The notes under the pieces: generated by a model
The model's input: the letters and a program-made list of their open reading frames with translations, nothing else
The model's database searches: none
What the model was told of the DNA's origin: nothing
Position numbers and translations under genes: made by a program
Source of the DNA: Voacanga thouarsii
Lineage: Eukaryota; Streptophyta; Magnoliopsida; Gentianales; Apocynaceae
Length of the DNA: 64,000 bases
Direction of reading: 5' to 3'
Assembly (NCBI GenBank): GCA_026120185.1
Contig: JANUWF010003377.1
Coordinates: forward strand, 1,623,001 to 1,687,000
Shown: in pieces, positions 12,001 through 24,800 of the stretch
Numbering within the stretch: the first letter of the stretch is position 1
Layout of the letters: each line of letters begins with the position of its first letter

Positions 12001-13760
12001 TGTTGGGAAGTATGCCCTCTTAGACTAGATTTCTAATGTAAAAATCGAACATTTTAATAAAAGAATTTATTTTCAGAAATCGTTTGTAAATTTACTTATT
12101 TGTGCACAATATCGTTTGGAAAAGACCTATTGTGTTTAAGTAAGTGATCTATGTAAATGGAGGTCTTTTATAGTAAGGAATGGATCACGGGTTACTTAAC
12201 ACATAGACATTCGTTCTTAACCGATTGATGAGAATGAAAATCTCATCATATCTAGGTTATTATGTTATAAATTCCAAATGGGGAATGGCTTACCTTTAAC
12301 CAGTGAGCAGTCCACTCACTTCATAACATAAACATATTTTGAATACGTAGAACAGGACCTGTAGTAGTGGTTTCTTAAAAGTACTATATGGTAGAAACCT
12401 AGACTACTACCGCTACAGCGTAGACTAGTACTCTACGACTTGAGTATGAATTAGTGGTCTGAAGAAGCTGGAAGCATATACTTTGATATGCTATAATTGA
12501 AATTCTATCATAGTGCCAATATACTTGTATGTTGGGTATATGTGACTAGTTAGTTAAGACAGACTTGTACAAGATAGTTTCTATACTATATCATCCCTTG
12601 TGGTTGTCTGAATAATCTAAATGTCCAGGGCCCTGGGAAACATGATTTGGATGTTTGCTTTAGGGTAACTCCCTTGGAAAGCAGAAATATTTCAGGAAGT
12701 CGTGGATCATTGAACTAGAGGCCTAAGGATGGTAGATGTTATTTAGAGAGGCGTTAGTACACTTCTTCCTCTCTGAATGTACGGCGATGTATAGAGGAGT
12801 ATTTTAGTCATTATACCTGTAGGTCGGAGACTTTACTAACGCAGCATTGTCCTTGGGGTCAATATTTTCTTATGGTGATATTAGGAAATATTTAAAATGC
12901 AAAATACAACTATTTATATAGTAGGGGTATTTTGGTCATTTTAGTGGCCAAGGCGATGTGTCCTTTTGGTCCTCGAAATAGCCCGTAAGTCCTAATTAAT
13001 TTTAGGTTGAGGAATTGGTTTTAGTTAAAGAGGAATATAAATTCAAGATGTTATTTGATAACATGGTAGAGTTTATTGCGAGAAAGAGAAGTTGATGGGC
13101 CAATTTATAATTCTGAGAATTTTATGGGTTCCAATTACAATTAGAGAATTGGAATTCTCAGATTTGGAAGAGACTTCCGTCTCTTTAGTTGGAAAGAAGA
13201 AAACATGGTTTTCTTTTTCCCCAAGCCCTCTCTCTCTCGTGACCTTTGGCTCTCTCTTTCTCTTGTGACCTTTACTTTTCTTGTTCTTTGTATTAACAAA
13301 GGATACAAGAGGTTGTAAGGTGATTCTTTTTTTGAAAAAAACTTTTGGTTCACCAAGTAGGTAGAGAGGACTCCTCCTCAACGGTTTTGGTTTTCACAAA
13401 ACAAGAGAGAAGGTTGAGACCATGCATTCCTCCTCTTGAGAGATCATTCTTCTTTACCCTTTGTTTCACCAACAAGAATTAGGTAGTGGAATATTCCGAC
13501 AACCGAAAAGCTTTGGCGTTCATCATTCATGCAAACAAGGAGGAGTAAAAGGTTAGCAGGTTTTCAACCGGAAGCTTCATCAATTGAGCAAGAAGGGGCT
13601 GTCCCTGAGGTTCAATCCATTCTTTTACAACTTAAGAGACTTAAGGCAATTAGAGGTATGTTTTAAATGCTTCCATACTACTGCTCTTAATGGTTTTTCT
13701 ATGCCTCTGTTTGTTCTCCATTTTTGCAACATACTCCTCTGTTTTACTGTCAAACTAACA
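12001..13760 (+). mobile_element. Solo LTR, subfamily of element B, inserted in pol of A
   Basis: It begins TGTTGGGAAGTATGCC and ends CTAACA. The 5-bp duplication GTACT lies at 11996-12000 and 13761-13765. Its start matches the LTR of B more closely than the LTR of A. It splits the A polyprotein within one codon region. The minus-strand open frames at 13073-13381 lie wholly inside the LTR and are not considered genes. Confidence 0.92.
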
Positions 13761-15535
13761 GTACTAATGCTAGATACTTGGAGGATGATCAAAGTAAATC
13801 CACTAAATATTCAACAAAGTTGGAATTCGAAGAGAAGCTATCTTCGGAATCAACTTCTTCAGACCCGATTATAAAACAAGAAAAGACACAGTCTCAAGAA
13901 CCTGTACAAATGGAGCTTCGTCGTAGTGGAAGGGTATCTAAAGTTCCAAAAAGATGGACAGGAGAGGCTTTCAAACTGGTCTCTGACCATCAGGAATAAG
14001 ATCCCACTAGAAACGAGGAGGCTATTGCTGATGCCGATGCAAATCTATGGCATGAAGCAATGAAAGTTGAGATTGAGTCTATGTATTTCAATCAGGTTTG
14101 GGATCTTGTAGCTTCACCTAAAGAGATAAAATCCATTGGGTGTAAATGGAAACCTTCAACGCTAGACTTGTGGCGAAAGGATATACTCAGAAAGAGGGAA
14201 TCGATTATGATGAAACCTTTTCCCCGGTAACCATGCTTAAGTCCATCTGTATCCTCCTTGCCATTGCATGTTATTTTGACTATGAGACATGACAAATAGA
14301 TGTCAAGATGGTATTTCTTAATGGCCATCTTAACGAAGATATCTATATGTCCCAATCGAAAGGTTTTATTGCTAAAGGTTAGGAACATATGGTTTGCAAA
14401 CTTAAGAAGTCTATTTATGGACTTAAGTAGACATCTAGAATATGGAACATTCATTTTGACGAGACCGTAAAGTCTTACGATTTCATGCAAAACGAGAATA
14501 AACTATACGTGTACAAAAAATTAGAAGGCATAAATGTGGTTTTTCTTATCCTATATGTGGATGACATTCTATTCATTGGGAATTATGTAGGAACATTATC
14601 ATCTACTAAGGTTTGACTATCTAATCAATTTAGTATGAAGGACTTGGGATAAGTTAGTTATATCTTCAGGATTAAGCTTCTTAAAAATAGAAAGTAGAGA
14701 ATGTTAGGATTATCCTAAATGACATACATTGACAAGATGCTGGTCAAGTTTAGCATGGATTCATGCAAGGGAGCTCTAATCCCTTGCAGACATGAGTTGT
14801 CTTTTTGTTCTAAGAACTGTCCTAAGTCTCGAGAGGAAAAAGATAAGATGAATAGGATTCCCTACGCTTCGGCTGTGGGAAGTCTCATGTATGTCATGCT
14901 GTACACTAGGTTAGATATCTACTTTATCGTAAGCTTAGTTAGTAGATATCAGTCAAACCCTCAGAAGGTTCATTGGTAAGCTGTAAAGCATATTTTTGGG
15001 TATCTCAATAGTATGAAAGATTATATACTGGTTTATAGGGCTGACGACTTGGTTCCTACTAGATACACAGACTCAGATTTCCAGGCAGATAAAGATGAGA
15101 GAAAATCCACTAATGGATATATCTTCACGTTGTCTGGAGGAACTATTTTATGAAGGAGTATCATGCAATCTTGTATTACTGACTCAACCATAGAAGCTGA
15201 GTATGTGGCAGCTTCGGAAGCATCCAAGGAAGCAGTCTAGCTCCAAAAGTTCCTTTCAGAACTTGGAGTTGTGCCACACGTGGACAGACCAATTGTGGTG
15301 TATTGTGATAACTTTAGAGTAGTTTCACAATCCAAAGAACCCAAGAACCACAAGAAGAGGAAGTACATCCATAGGAAGTACCACTTAATTCGGGATTTCA
15401 TTCAAAGACAAGAAATCGTGGTGGAACAGATAGACTTGGAGAACAACCTAACAGATCCCTTCACCAAGCCTTTAGCTGAGAAAGTCTTCAAGGGACACTT
15501 AGACGCTATAGGGGTAGGCACCTAGAGACTTTCTT
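13761..15535 (+). pseudogene. Reverse transcriptase and RNase H of copia element A
   Basis: It continues the polyprotein after the solo LTR: the linker YLEDDQSKSTK, then the reverse transcriptase with [12 protein letters not shown] (near 14200), LILYVDDILFIGN (near 14560) and SMKDLG. RNase H follows with YTDSDFQADKDER (near 15070), AEYVAASEA, YCDNFRVVSQSKEP and DPFTKPLAEKVFKGHL. More than ten in-frame stops and at least one shift (near 14140) are visible. It is collinear with B throughout. Confidence 0.9.
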
Positions 15536-15543
15536 AGTCTTAG

Positions 15544-15559
15544 AGTGCAAGTGGGAGAT
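15544..15559 (+). other. Polypurine tract of element A
   Basis: GTGCAAGTGGGAGAT lies directly upstream of the 3' LTR start TGTTGG at 15560, with the same wording as in element B. Confidence 0.85.
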
Positions 15560-17349
15560 TGTTGGAATATATGTCCTCTAGACTAGTTTTCTGATGTAAT
15601 TATCTAATTTATTAATAAAAGAATTTATTCTCAAAATTTATTTGTGAATTTACATTTTATTTGTAAACGATTTTTATTTGGAAATGACCCATTGTGTTTA
15701 AGTAAGTGATCTATATGAATGATAGTCTTTTATAGTAAGATATAGATCACGGATTACTTAACACATAAATGTTTGTTCTTGGCCGATTGATGAGAATGGA
15801 AATCTCATCATATTTAGATTATTGTGTTTTGAATTCCAAATGGGAAATGGTTTACCTTTAACTAGTGAGTAGTCCACTCATTTCATAGCAAGAGCGTTTT
15901 TCGAATACGTAGAGCAGGACTTGTAATAGTGGTTTCGAAAAATACTATTTAGAAGAAACCCAAACTACTACTGCTATAGCGTGGACTAATACTCTACCGT
16001 TTGAGTATGAGTTGGTGGTCTGACGAAGTTAGAAGCATATACTTTGATATGCTGTATTTAAGGTTCTTTCGTAAAATCGATATACTTGTATGTTGGGTAT
16101 ATGTAATTAGTTAGTTAAAACAGATTTGTACAAGATAGTTTTTGTGCTATATCTCTCCTTGTGACTATTCAAATTATCTAAATATCTAGGACCTTGGAGA
16201 ACATAACTTAGATGTTTACTTTAGGGTAACTTCCTTGGAAAGTGAAAACATTCCAAGAGTCATGGATCATTGGACTAGAGGTCTAAGGATGGTAGATGTT
16301 TATTAGATAGTTGTTAGTATACTCCTCCTCTCTAAATACACGGCGATGCGTAAAGAGGTATTTTAGTCATTACACCTGTAGGTCGAAGACTTTGCTAATG
16401 CAGCATTATCCTTAGGGTTAATATTTTCTTATGGTAATAATAGAAAATATTTAAAATACAAAATATAGTTATTTATATAGTATGAGTATTTTGATCATTT
16501 TAGTAGTCAAGGCGATGTGTCTTTTGGTACCCGAAATAGCCCTTAAGTCCTGACAGATTTGGATTAAGGAATTGGTCTTGATAATTATGGATTTTATTTT
16601 ATTTTATTTAATTAGTCTAATTTATTATTGGATTAGAATAAAATAAAAGGCCTGTGAGAGAGTATATATTTTATCTAATTTAATTGATTAATTAATTACT
16701 CAGGGTCCAAAGCCCAAATTGAATAATTAAAAAATTAATCTAAATATAAATTAGATAAAAGACCTAATATTTTATATTGGTCTATTTAAACTTGTTAATT
16801 ATTTATTGGACTGTTTATGAAGCCCAAAAAATAACTAATTGAGACTTATTATTTATGGATGTCCAAACCCAAGAGTAAATAATTTTATCTGACCCAATGA
16901 ATAAAACTAAGGGTAAAATAAAATTTAAATAAAAAAACAACACCGGATGGATCCCGTGTTGTTTTGTGCAATAGATAACAGAAAGTATGGAGCTTTCTGT
17001 TTTCATGCTGTTGGTCTCACTCTCTCTGTGATCGCATGAAATCAAGATCAAAAGGAAAAAGCATGTAAAGGTCTGTAGAGTTTTTTCATAGAAGAAAAAC
17101 AAAGAGCTTTCACCGGCAAAGAAAAAATAGCAAACCAAACATTTTGTGAGCTTCACCGGCAGAGGAAAGGGCACCATTTCGGAAGCTTAAAAGTTTCGTG
17201 TGAATGAGACGAAGTCGACATTTATAAGGACGTGATCCAATAGTTTCAAACATCCTCGTACAGACATCTTCTTCAATGCCAAAAAGGTCATTCAAACACA
17301 AAAGTAAATTTTTCGTTCTGTAAGCATGCTTTTGGTTTGATCATTTTTG
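15560..17349 (+). repeat. 3' LTR of copia element A (about 1.79 kb)
   Basis: It starts TGTTGGAATATATGTCC after the polypurine tract. Its end matches 1-150. The exact 3' boundary is uncertain because the two copies differ in the last 20 bases (CA at 17348-17349 is the best candidate). It shares the first 100 bases and many later blocks with the reverse solo LTR at 171-2382. Confidence 0.82.
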
Positions 17350-20300
17350 CCATTTTCGACCTTTATATATATGCAACTATTTTGACAAGGGATGATTAAA
17401 GGAAATTAATAGTTTCATACCTATATTTTGTGGCAGTCTAAATATTTTGTAGTTGAATACGTGGAAAACTAATGTTCTTTTCTGGGTTGTTAATGATGCT
17501 AGGGTAAATATGTTGACTAAAAGTTCATATTTTTTATTGTTAATGATGTTGGGATAGATATGTTGACTAGAGTTGTTTTAGATGTAGCATTGGTTTCATG
17601 AATGCTTATTACCTATGTGTGGCAACTATTGACTTGTAACAACTGATCTTTTGGTTAATGGACATGTTAGTGGCCTTATTCTCATGGCATTTAATCCTTA
17701 TCATTGTTGTATTATTTTATTTTGATTTGCATTGAAAATGGTTGCAGGATTTTGCTTATATAAATTCATATTCCATGAAGGTGGTCATAGAGAATTACTA
17801 ATAGTTTTAGACAAGATCTTTGAATAAATATATTGGAACTAGTAATGTTACAGTGTTTGTATTGATTGCCAATGCACAAGTTCTTAGGGGAAGTGATTGC
17901 CCAGTGCACTACAACCTCATCACGCTTGAGTTAAGAGAGAGAATGTCTTGGCCATTGCTGTAATAAAGCCAATTAGTAAAGAGGTTCAACAAACATACGA
18001 AAATATAGATAAAGATTCAATACCAAGTGCTTATGTGAACTCATTGTTGTATTTCCACCTTCTAGAAATCCAATAGGGGTCAAATATTGGAAAAGGTATT
18101 TGTTCAATAACTAAGAAAAAAAAACCAATGCCATCAAGGGAAAATATTAATTAAACATTCTAAAATGAGTCAAAGAAGTAAAGATTGTTACAATTTGCAT
18201 ATTGCAAAGGCATATTACAATGTCTAAATCCTTTATAACACATACAAAAATCCATAGATGTTAGCATATCTCGTAGTAATTTTGGGTTCAAAACACCCCA
18301 TTATCAAGTCTTGTACTTCCGCCGAATTGTTAGTAACACAATGTAATAAATGATCATCAATGCCTTCTTCGTGCCAGAAATTTTCTCCTTTCTCATCAGG
18401 ACATTTCTTTCCTCTTCAAGCCTTTTAATCTCTTTAGCAATCCTAGAATCACCATTTTAGATTTGTCGCAAATTTCTAGATCAAGCCAAACCCAAAACTG
18501 ACAGGCACCATTTGCTTGTTGTTGAAGGAAACCAAAAAAAAAAAAAGGCTAAATATTTTTGAATTCTAATAACAACTGAAGTAGTACATTACATGCATGA
18601 GGCAACTTGCATTGAACGAATCGCCTTTCCAAGTTTGCATCTATCTAAGAGGTTAATAAAATTACTAACCTTTTACAATAGTAATTGGAAGAAAGATTTA
18701 AAGTAATTCCTTTCTTTTGCTTACTTGAAGACATATAAGACATGATATTTTTTACTAACTAAGTAAACTATTCTTAAACGTAGGACTCCTTCTTCTACCA
18801 GCAACCAAACCTCTTGAATTCACCACCTCAGCAAGCCTAATTTTCCCCCTTAGCATGAGTTGTTCATATAAGATTAGGAAGAGGAGAATAAATAAGTTAG
18901 ATAAAATGGAGCCTTGGGTTTTAGAATGTAGAAAAATAGTGAAGTACCAGATTTGCCTCTATGAAGAATGCCAAGTTACCAGTCTGACTAATGGAATGAC
19001 CAAATAAGTTGTTTGAAAATGGTTAGGGGATCTAAAAAGTTGGGGAAAAAAAAAGAAAAAAGACCATAACTAACTGATAATAAAAATTAAGAGATTAAAT
19101 TGGTGATATTGTCGAAATAATTTTTCAAAAAAAAAAAAAAAAGAAGATTGCACCCAAAAAAACAAATGGCAAAATTAAAAAGGACATAGAATTTTTAATT
19201 TTTACAATAAATTATCTTTTAGCGCCCTCTATTGTAATGAAACTTCTCTTTACAACCATATATATGAAAATATTAATTTTTAGTACCCTCTGTTTTCATC
19301 TCAAGAATAAATCAAGAGAAAGAATCAATTTCTAATGGATTTTGAAAATTTTTTCAATCTCCCTCTTGGATATATCTCTTATGATATGAGGTAGGGAGAT
19401 TTTTTTCTTTTTTTTTTTTTGGGTGTTCTAGCTAAAATTAAAATTTTATTATAATAAATATTAAGTAGTATATATAAGTTATGAATACATGTACTTTTTA
19501 ATCAAATAACAAATTATCATATAAGAGATAGAGGGAGAGAAAGTAAGACATAAGCATTGGTCATGATTATGCTATTCATCTTTTGCTAAGAAATCAATAA
19601 TTTGGTTAATTTCTACTAAGGATTGTATTTACCAACCAATTATCAACCAATAATGTGGATTGTTATTGCTATTTAATTGATGATTGGTTAATAATTTATT
19701 CATAAGTAAATAATTATGAACGATTTGAAAATTTGAATTGACAAATTCAATATTTATTACTTATATGTGTATATTATATATGTTTATCTGTTTATATGAT
19801 AATATAGTATTATTTTAATTGGTTAAAAAGGAATATATAAGAACATTAACAAGCATCGATGCAACAAAGTAGCTGGAATAATGTAAAGTATCATGGGTTT
19901 GAACTAATAGAGAGTATATTGCAAATTGTTTCAATTCATACTGGCCTTTCACCAATTTCAACTCACTACCAACCATTAATTGGTAAAAATTATCACAAAT
20001 TATACAAAGAACACACAAAAAGTATGACATTTTTTACACTTATCATTTTCTAAACTTGGCCTTTATACTCATTTCAAAATTGAATATCCTACTTATCTTG
20101 TGTTACTTTTTTTAATTATAGACAATTAGTAGGCTATTGCTACATAGCCATTTCTTTGGTCTTATTTCCTTTTGGATTCCACCTTTGATGATTGATACAA
20201 ATACCAGAAGAATTTTTTCATTATTTGCATAACAAGACGAACCATGCAAATTCTCATGGGCAATATCGGTGGCTGCTTCTCCGATAGTTGACCAGACTCC

Positions 20301-21415
20301 AAAAAAGAAGACCTTGGTAGACTTGATGTCGGGCGTGAGGGCAGAGGTAACTTAGGTATAATTTTTTTTTCCAAATAGAACAGGAATGGAATTAAAAAAT
20401 TGAGGTTGGCGGTAAATTACATGAAAGAAAATATTTGAAAATTAATTCTTAATAAATTTTTAGAGAGTTAAAATGTAAAATTTAAATAGATTTATTTAAA
20501 ATTTTTTAATTTTATTAAGATAAAATCAAAGATTTGATGGACGAATGCCACCCCACCCCTCTCTAGATCCGTCCAAGAAATATATTAAAGTACAAAAAAG
20601 AAGTAAGAAGTACTCGAAGCATTTTTCAGAGAATTTAAAATATATGTAGAAATTTCAGAAGTCCGTTTAATTAGAAGTTAAGATTGTATAATATAACAGT
20701 ATGATATTATTTTATAATTCATTTATAAAATTCACAATAATATGTACAATTGTCATAAATTTATGTATAAAAGTAATAACATTTCTTAGAAAAAATAAAT
20801 AATTTTTCACAAAATAAAAGTGGACCCGAACTAACAAATCTAGAGCCATTATATTTTGGTCAAAATACATCCTAAATGATCATACAAACTTGCATGATAG
20901 CTTACCCATCTAATTCTATTTTAAATTAATTTGATTTGATTGTAGCTTTCCTATAGAGCTTATTTGGTTCACAAACTAAATTATATGCCACATAAAGTAG
21001 TTTTGCAAAAATGTACTATCACTCAAATTAATAATTCATCAAAAAAACATCATCATTCATCTTGAATCATTATGCAAATCAACACCAAAAAAAAAAAAAA
21101 AAGCCAAATTAAAGTGAAGTGTGCAAGCAAACATCAAAGGTCTAACCAGAAATAATAATAATACTTTAAATTATTAGTAACTTAGACTTTATCACCGGCC
21201 TATTGTTGACTATATATGGAGAGAGAAAGAAAAAATGTGAGGTTTATTCCCAAAAAAAAAAAAAGAAAATAAGTAAAAATTAAAAAAATCACCACATATT
21301 GTGTATATTTTTTCAAAAAGAATAAAATTTTAAGAAAAGAGATCGCTAAAATAGTAGAGTAAAGAGTGTTTAGGTTTATGGTCCTACACTTACAAGGAGT
21401 TACTTAATCCATTTG
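17350..21415. other. AT-rich intergenic stretch, no gene recognised
   Basis: There is no convincing coding sequence, RNA gene or bounded element. Homopolymer A and T runs are common. The segment 18180-18480 has a minus-strand flavour of a charged, coiled-coil-like peptide but is full of stops. The segment near 19020-19110 weakly resembles an end of the palindromic MITE at 36540-36800. Confidence 0.5.
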
Positions 21416-21703
21416 TTACAAGTAAATGAGTTGAGTTATTTTCAATTTTGCGAACAAAAGGGGGAAAAAACACAAATATGAAGTACTGTGATAGAGAATG
21501 TCTTGAGCAATTAATGAGTTGTCTATCTCTTCGAAGTCTTCTTCTAAAGAGAATAATTTTTGTATAAGAACTTTGCAGTTACTTTCTATTATAACATGGT
21601 CAAAACTCTGCTCCAAACAAAATTGCAACCTCTTAAGGAAGGTAAAGACTTCAACATATGGGGGGAGAGGTGATATGAATCTTTGGGGATCTTTTCTAAT
21701 CAA
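21416..21703 (-). pseudogene. C-terminal part of an RNase H-like domain (LINE tail remnant)
   Basis: The open minus-strand frame contains EVFTFLKRLQFCLEQSFDHVIIESNCKVL in two adjacent motifs (helix, then the VIIESNCK strand). This pattern is typical of plant RVT_3-type RNase H domains at the ends of LINE polyproteins. The usual ESD acidic residue is N here. The matching N-terminal half lies at about 24200-24360 on the same strand, so the domain has been split by later insertion. Confidence 0.6.
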
Positions 21704-24150
21704 ATTTTGTGGTTCAAAACAAGATATAAATCAAAGTTCAATTTAGATCACTAAAATAGGGATTGTTTGATGAATCTTGTGGAACAAATAAATACCCAAC
21801 TCAAAGTCTATAACCTTAAGACAACAAAAGCACCTAGAACCCTAAATCTATTGGATTTAATCTTCTAATTCAATACCCAAAAAACTTAATTCAGTAAGAA
21901 AACTAGAAACTAATGGGATAGAGAGAATTAGGCAATCAATTAAAGCCAAACAAGAATCTAAGAACAACTAAGGAACTAAGACTCAAGTTAGAGCTTCAAT
22001 TGATCTACCTTTTTATTATTTAGAGACTTGTTCAAAATGAAGGACGAGAATCCTAAAAAGAGGTCTTAGTTTTTCTGGGAAGAACTTAAGAAGATCACCC
22101 TCACAAAAGATGCTTTGATCTCAATTTAATATCCAAAGTTGTCTTTACAAGTATTTAAAGGGCCTATTTATAGGTTTCATAACCTAGTCAATTGAGATGC
22201 AATCTTATGTTGGGGATATGCCCTAGAGTCAATTTGTACTTATACAATTGTCATTATGTTTTATATAATAATATGAGGCTTTCCTTTCCATGAATAGTGA
22301 GTTTTGTTTTGTTGGTCATCAAGTACGTGACTTGATAGTAAAACCCTACAATGAATACAATGACTATTCTAAAACTGTCCCTGATCGATTATTATTATTG
22401 GAATAATAATAAATTAAGATTAGTATGTTTGTGACTTGATGGCTATGCTTTACTGGCCATGGATATTTGTGATATCGAGTCAAGACATAAATAAATGTTA
22501 GAGAACATTGTATTGGACATGACCCACTGTGAGAGTACTTCATGGAATATGTCATAAGTACTTTCTAGCCATAATAATATTGAAAGTCCTTCGACCTAAA
22601 TTCATCATAGTTTCTTACTTGATAAATTCTATATTTTGACATTGTCTAAAGTTGTCTTTAACCAGATAATAAATTAGACTACTGTTGGATATAGAATAAA
22701 TCAAGGAGAGGAATATGATTGATTGTGAAGGAATTTGTCCCTCTCAGTTATGGGAGAGATATCCATGGGCCCCTTGATAAGTTAGACTGTTAAAATGCAT
22801 GGCCGTGCTTAAATATATCAATCTAAGATATTGATATCATTTGTTTGAACAGTCTACTATGAAATCAAGAAATAATTGATTAAGCTTAATAAGGATGACA
22901 TGCTCCGTGCCTTATGCTTAATCTGGATATCGTGTGACAAAAGGACTAAATATAAAATTATGGTTTGGTTCAAAGAGATCACCGATCTTCATTTAACCTG
23001 GATAGTTATAATGTTTTGCTAGAAACCGCTTATAACTTGTGGGCCATTTAAATATGATTTAAGCACGCTGCCAGTGTTAAATGAACCTATAGGGTCACAC
23101 AATAAGCGAACTTGTTAGGTTATTTTTCTGGTGACCAGGTTCGATGAATCTGGATGATATCCAGATTATAAGAATCTGAATCGGTAAAATAATTAGTTAA
23201 ATTACCGAGATAATGGCAGAATCTTATCATATCAGTTTTAATTTAATTTGAATTTAAATTAGAATATGATAAGATATTATTAGGGTTGGACTCTAAGAGG
23301 TTCGAGGGTTTTTTTAAGAAAACCCTAGCCGTCTTTCAATAGTCCATTTTTTCGGTTGAGAACATTCGTGCCATTCTCTACCAGAGAAAAAAAAACCTCT
23401 CAAACCCTAGGCGCTAGCACTCCCCGGGTATCGAGTGAATTCGCGGTGTGTATCCGATAGAGGACGTTCGCATACTGCAGCGTCTGGTGATTGTTCGGGT
23501 TGAACGTACAACAGCGCAACCAGAATCGAAGGATTTCGATTACAGCAACCAGAGGTAATTCTTAAAGCTTAGATCTTCTTAATCGTTTACTTGGATCCTC
23601 GGAAGGGATTCGTAGATGTTTTCCGCGTTTAGGAGTCCACGAATCACAACATCTTAACCATTTAAAAGGTCTGTTATATATGTCTTTTGTAGCCCTAATA
23701 CATGGAATAAAGTGTGAAAATTAAAAAAAGAAAGAAATAGAACCATACAAACAATGAAAACAAAACAAAGCAAATTCCTTAAGCATGTAGATGGCATCAC
23801 ATGCTCTCAGATATTCTCCAGTAGCACTAGGTGGCATTACTTGGCATGAACCAAGCAACACCGCCTCCTTATGGCAATACCAAGCAACGCTACTTGGTAC
23901 CAGCCAAGTAGCACTGCTTCTTCTCAACTTTACTTCCTCTGTTTTCAACTCTTCCGTCCTTACTCATTTGACCTCTATTCTTTTGTCATGTAGTCTTTTG
24001 ACTCTCTGTATGAGATATTGGTCACTTTGAACTTCTTTTAGATTTCCTTTTACTACCCATTTCTTCACAATCTTATTAGTTCCTGGCTTGTAAGATTTGT
24101 TGACTTGATATTCTCCTTGAAAACCTTTGTATCTTGATATTTCCTAAGAA
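21704..24150 (-). mobile_element. Unclassified insertion splitting the LINE RNase H remnant
   Basis: About 1 kb of sequence (apart from the nested solo LTR) separates the two halves of the RNase H domain. The minus strand near 22160-22190 reads CCTATAAATAGGCCC, a TATA-like box, so this may be an LTR or LTR fragment. No terminal repeat or target duplication was found. A perfect 9-bp inverted repeat, GCTACTTGG/CCAAGTAGC, lies at about 23887-23912. Confidence 0.35.
22208..23651 (+). mobile_element. Solo LTR of a second LTR-retrotransposon family
   Basis: It starts TGTTGGGGATATGCCCTAGAG and ends ACGAATCACAACA. The 5-bp target duplication TCTTA is present at 22203-22207 and 23652-23656. At 1444 bp with no coding content, it is clearly bounded and different in sequence from the LTRs at 1-17349. 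Orientation is assigned from the TGTTGG start and is therefore only probable. Confidence 0.9.
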
Positions 24151-24800
24151 GTCTTGGAATATGGCTTAACTTTCCATCCCTCTCCTTTAGATGAGCTATG
24201 TTGCCTGAATGGATTTCTATCAATGGTAACTAGTAGGAATGCATTTGGAATGAACTCCAAGAACTTTTCCATTGTTGTCTTGAATGATAGCTCTAATTGC
24301 AGACTAGTCCAAGTGTCAGGCTGCATTAACATTTCACTTTATCCTTCCTAACTGAGATGGGGTCTACCGTGAATCATTAATGCCATTCGCCTCTTAAACG
24401 ATTGAAAGTAGTATGAGCCATACTATGATGAGAGAGTGATTGATAAATCTCCAAATACTCTTCTACTAAGCTGCTAACTTTATTGGGAATAGATGATAAT
24501 GCGATGCGTTTTTGTACAAAATATAACTTACTTCCTAGTATACTATAAGTACAAGTATGTAGTAGAAAAAGTTGCAATTTGGGCCAACATACCTTGGTCT
24601 ATGACCTTGGCCAAGATGCCCCTAAAAGAGTTGTATTTTGTAAATGTGGAAAGAATATCATAATACCAAATAAAATCCTCCCACATTTGAGCTATCCAAG
24701 GACACTGAACACAAAATGTGAATTATACTCTCATTCTCCACCCCAAATAAAGCACATCTAGGAGGTATGGCATAGATTCTGGTGGGTAAAGAGGTGTTTG
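24150..24800 (-). pseudogene. LINE tail remnant: zinc-binding domain and start of RNase H
   Basis: Around 24800-24620 the minus strand reads LPTRIYAIPPRCALFGVENES, then IIHILCS. This is the pattern of the reverse-transcriptase zinc-binding domain (zf-RVT: RC-x-FG-x-E-x-ES-x-x-H-x-x-x-C). Further on, near 24350-24210, AIRAIIQDNNGKVLGVHSK matches the first strands of an RNase H-like domain. The order zinc-binding then RNase H is that of plant LINE ORF2. Stops and shifts abound. Confidence 0.6.

Larger units (their letters stand above)
1..17349 (+). mobile_element. Copia LTR retrotransposon A (host of a nested stack, 5' edge outside window)
   Basis: The end of an LTR at 1-154 reappears at 17204-17349 as the end of a full LTR. 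A primer binding site follows the first copy and a polypurine tract precedes the second. Between them, in order, lie a leader, gag, an integrase piece, and reverse transcriptase/RNase H, all on the plus strand. The body is split by three insertions, each with a perfect 5-bp target duplication: reverse solo LTR 171-2382, reverse element B 2489-9376, and forward solo LTR 12001-13760. Removing them leaves about 6.5 kb, short because gag-protease-integrase is internally deleted. The reading frames carry many stops, so A is dead and older than its insertions. The flanking duplication cannot be tested because the 5' end lies outside the window. Confidence 0.85.

Noticed and set aside
13073..13381. 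Minus-strand open frames resembling small basic proteins
   Set aside because: They are within the solo LTR 12001-13760 and antisense to it, with low-complexity composition.
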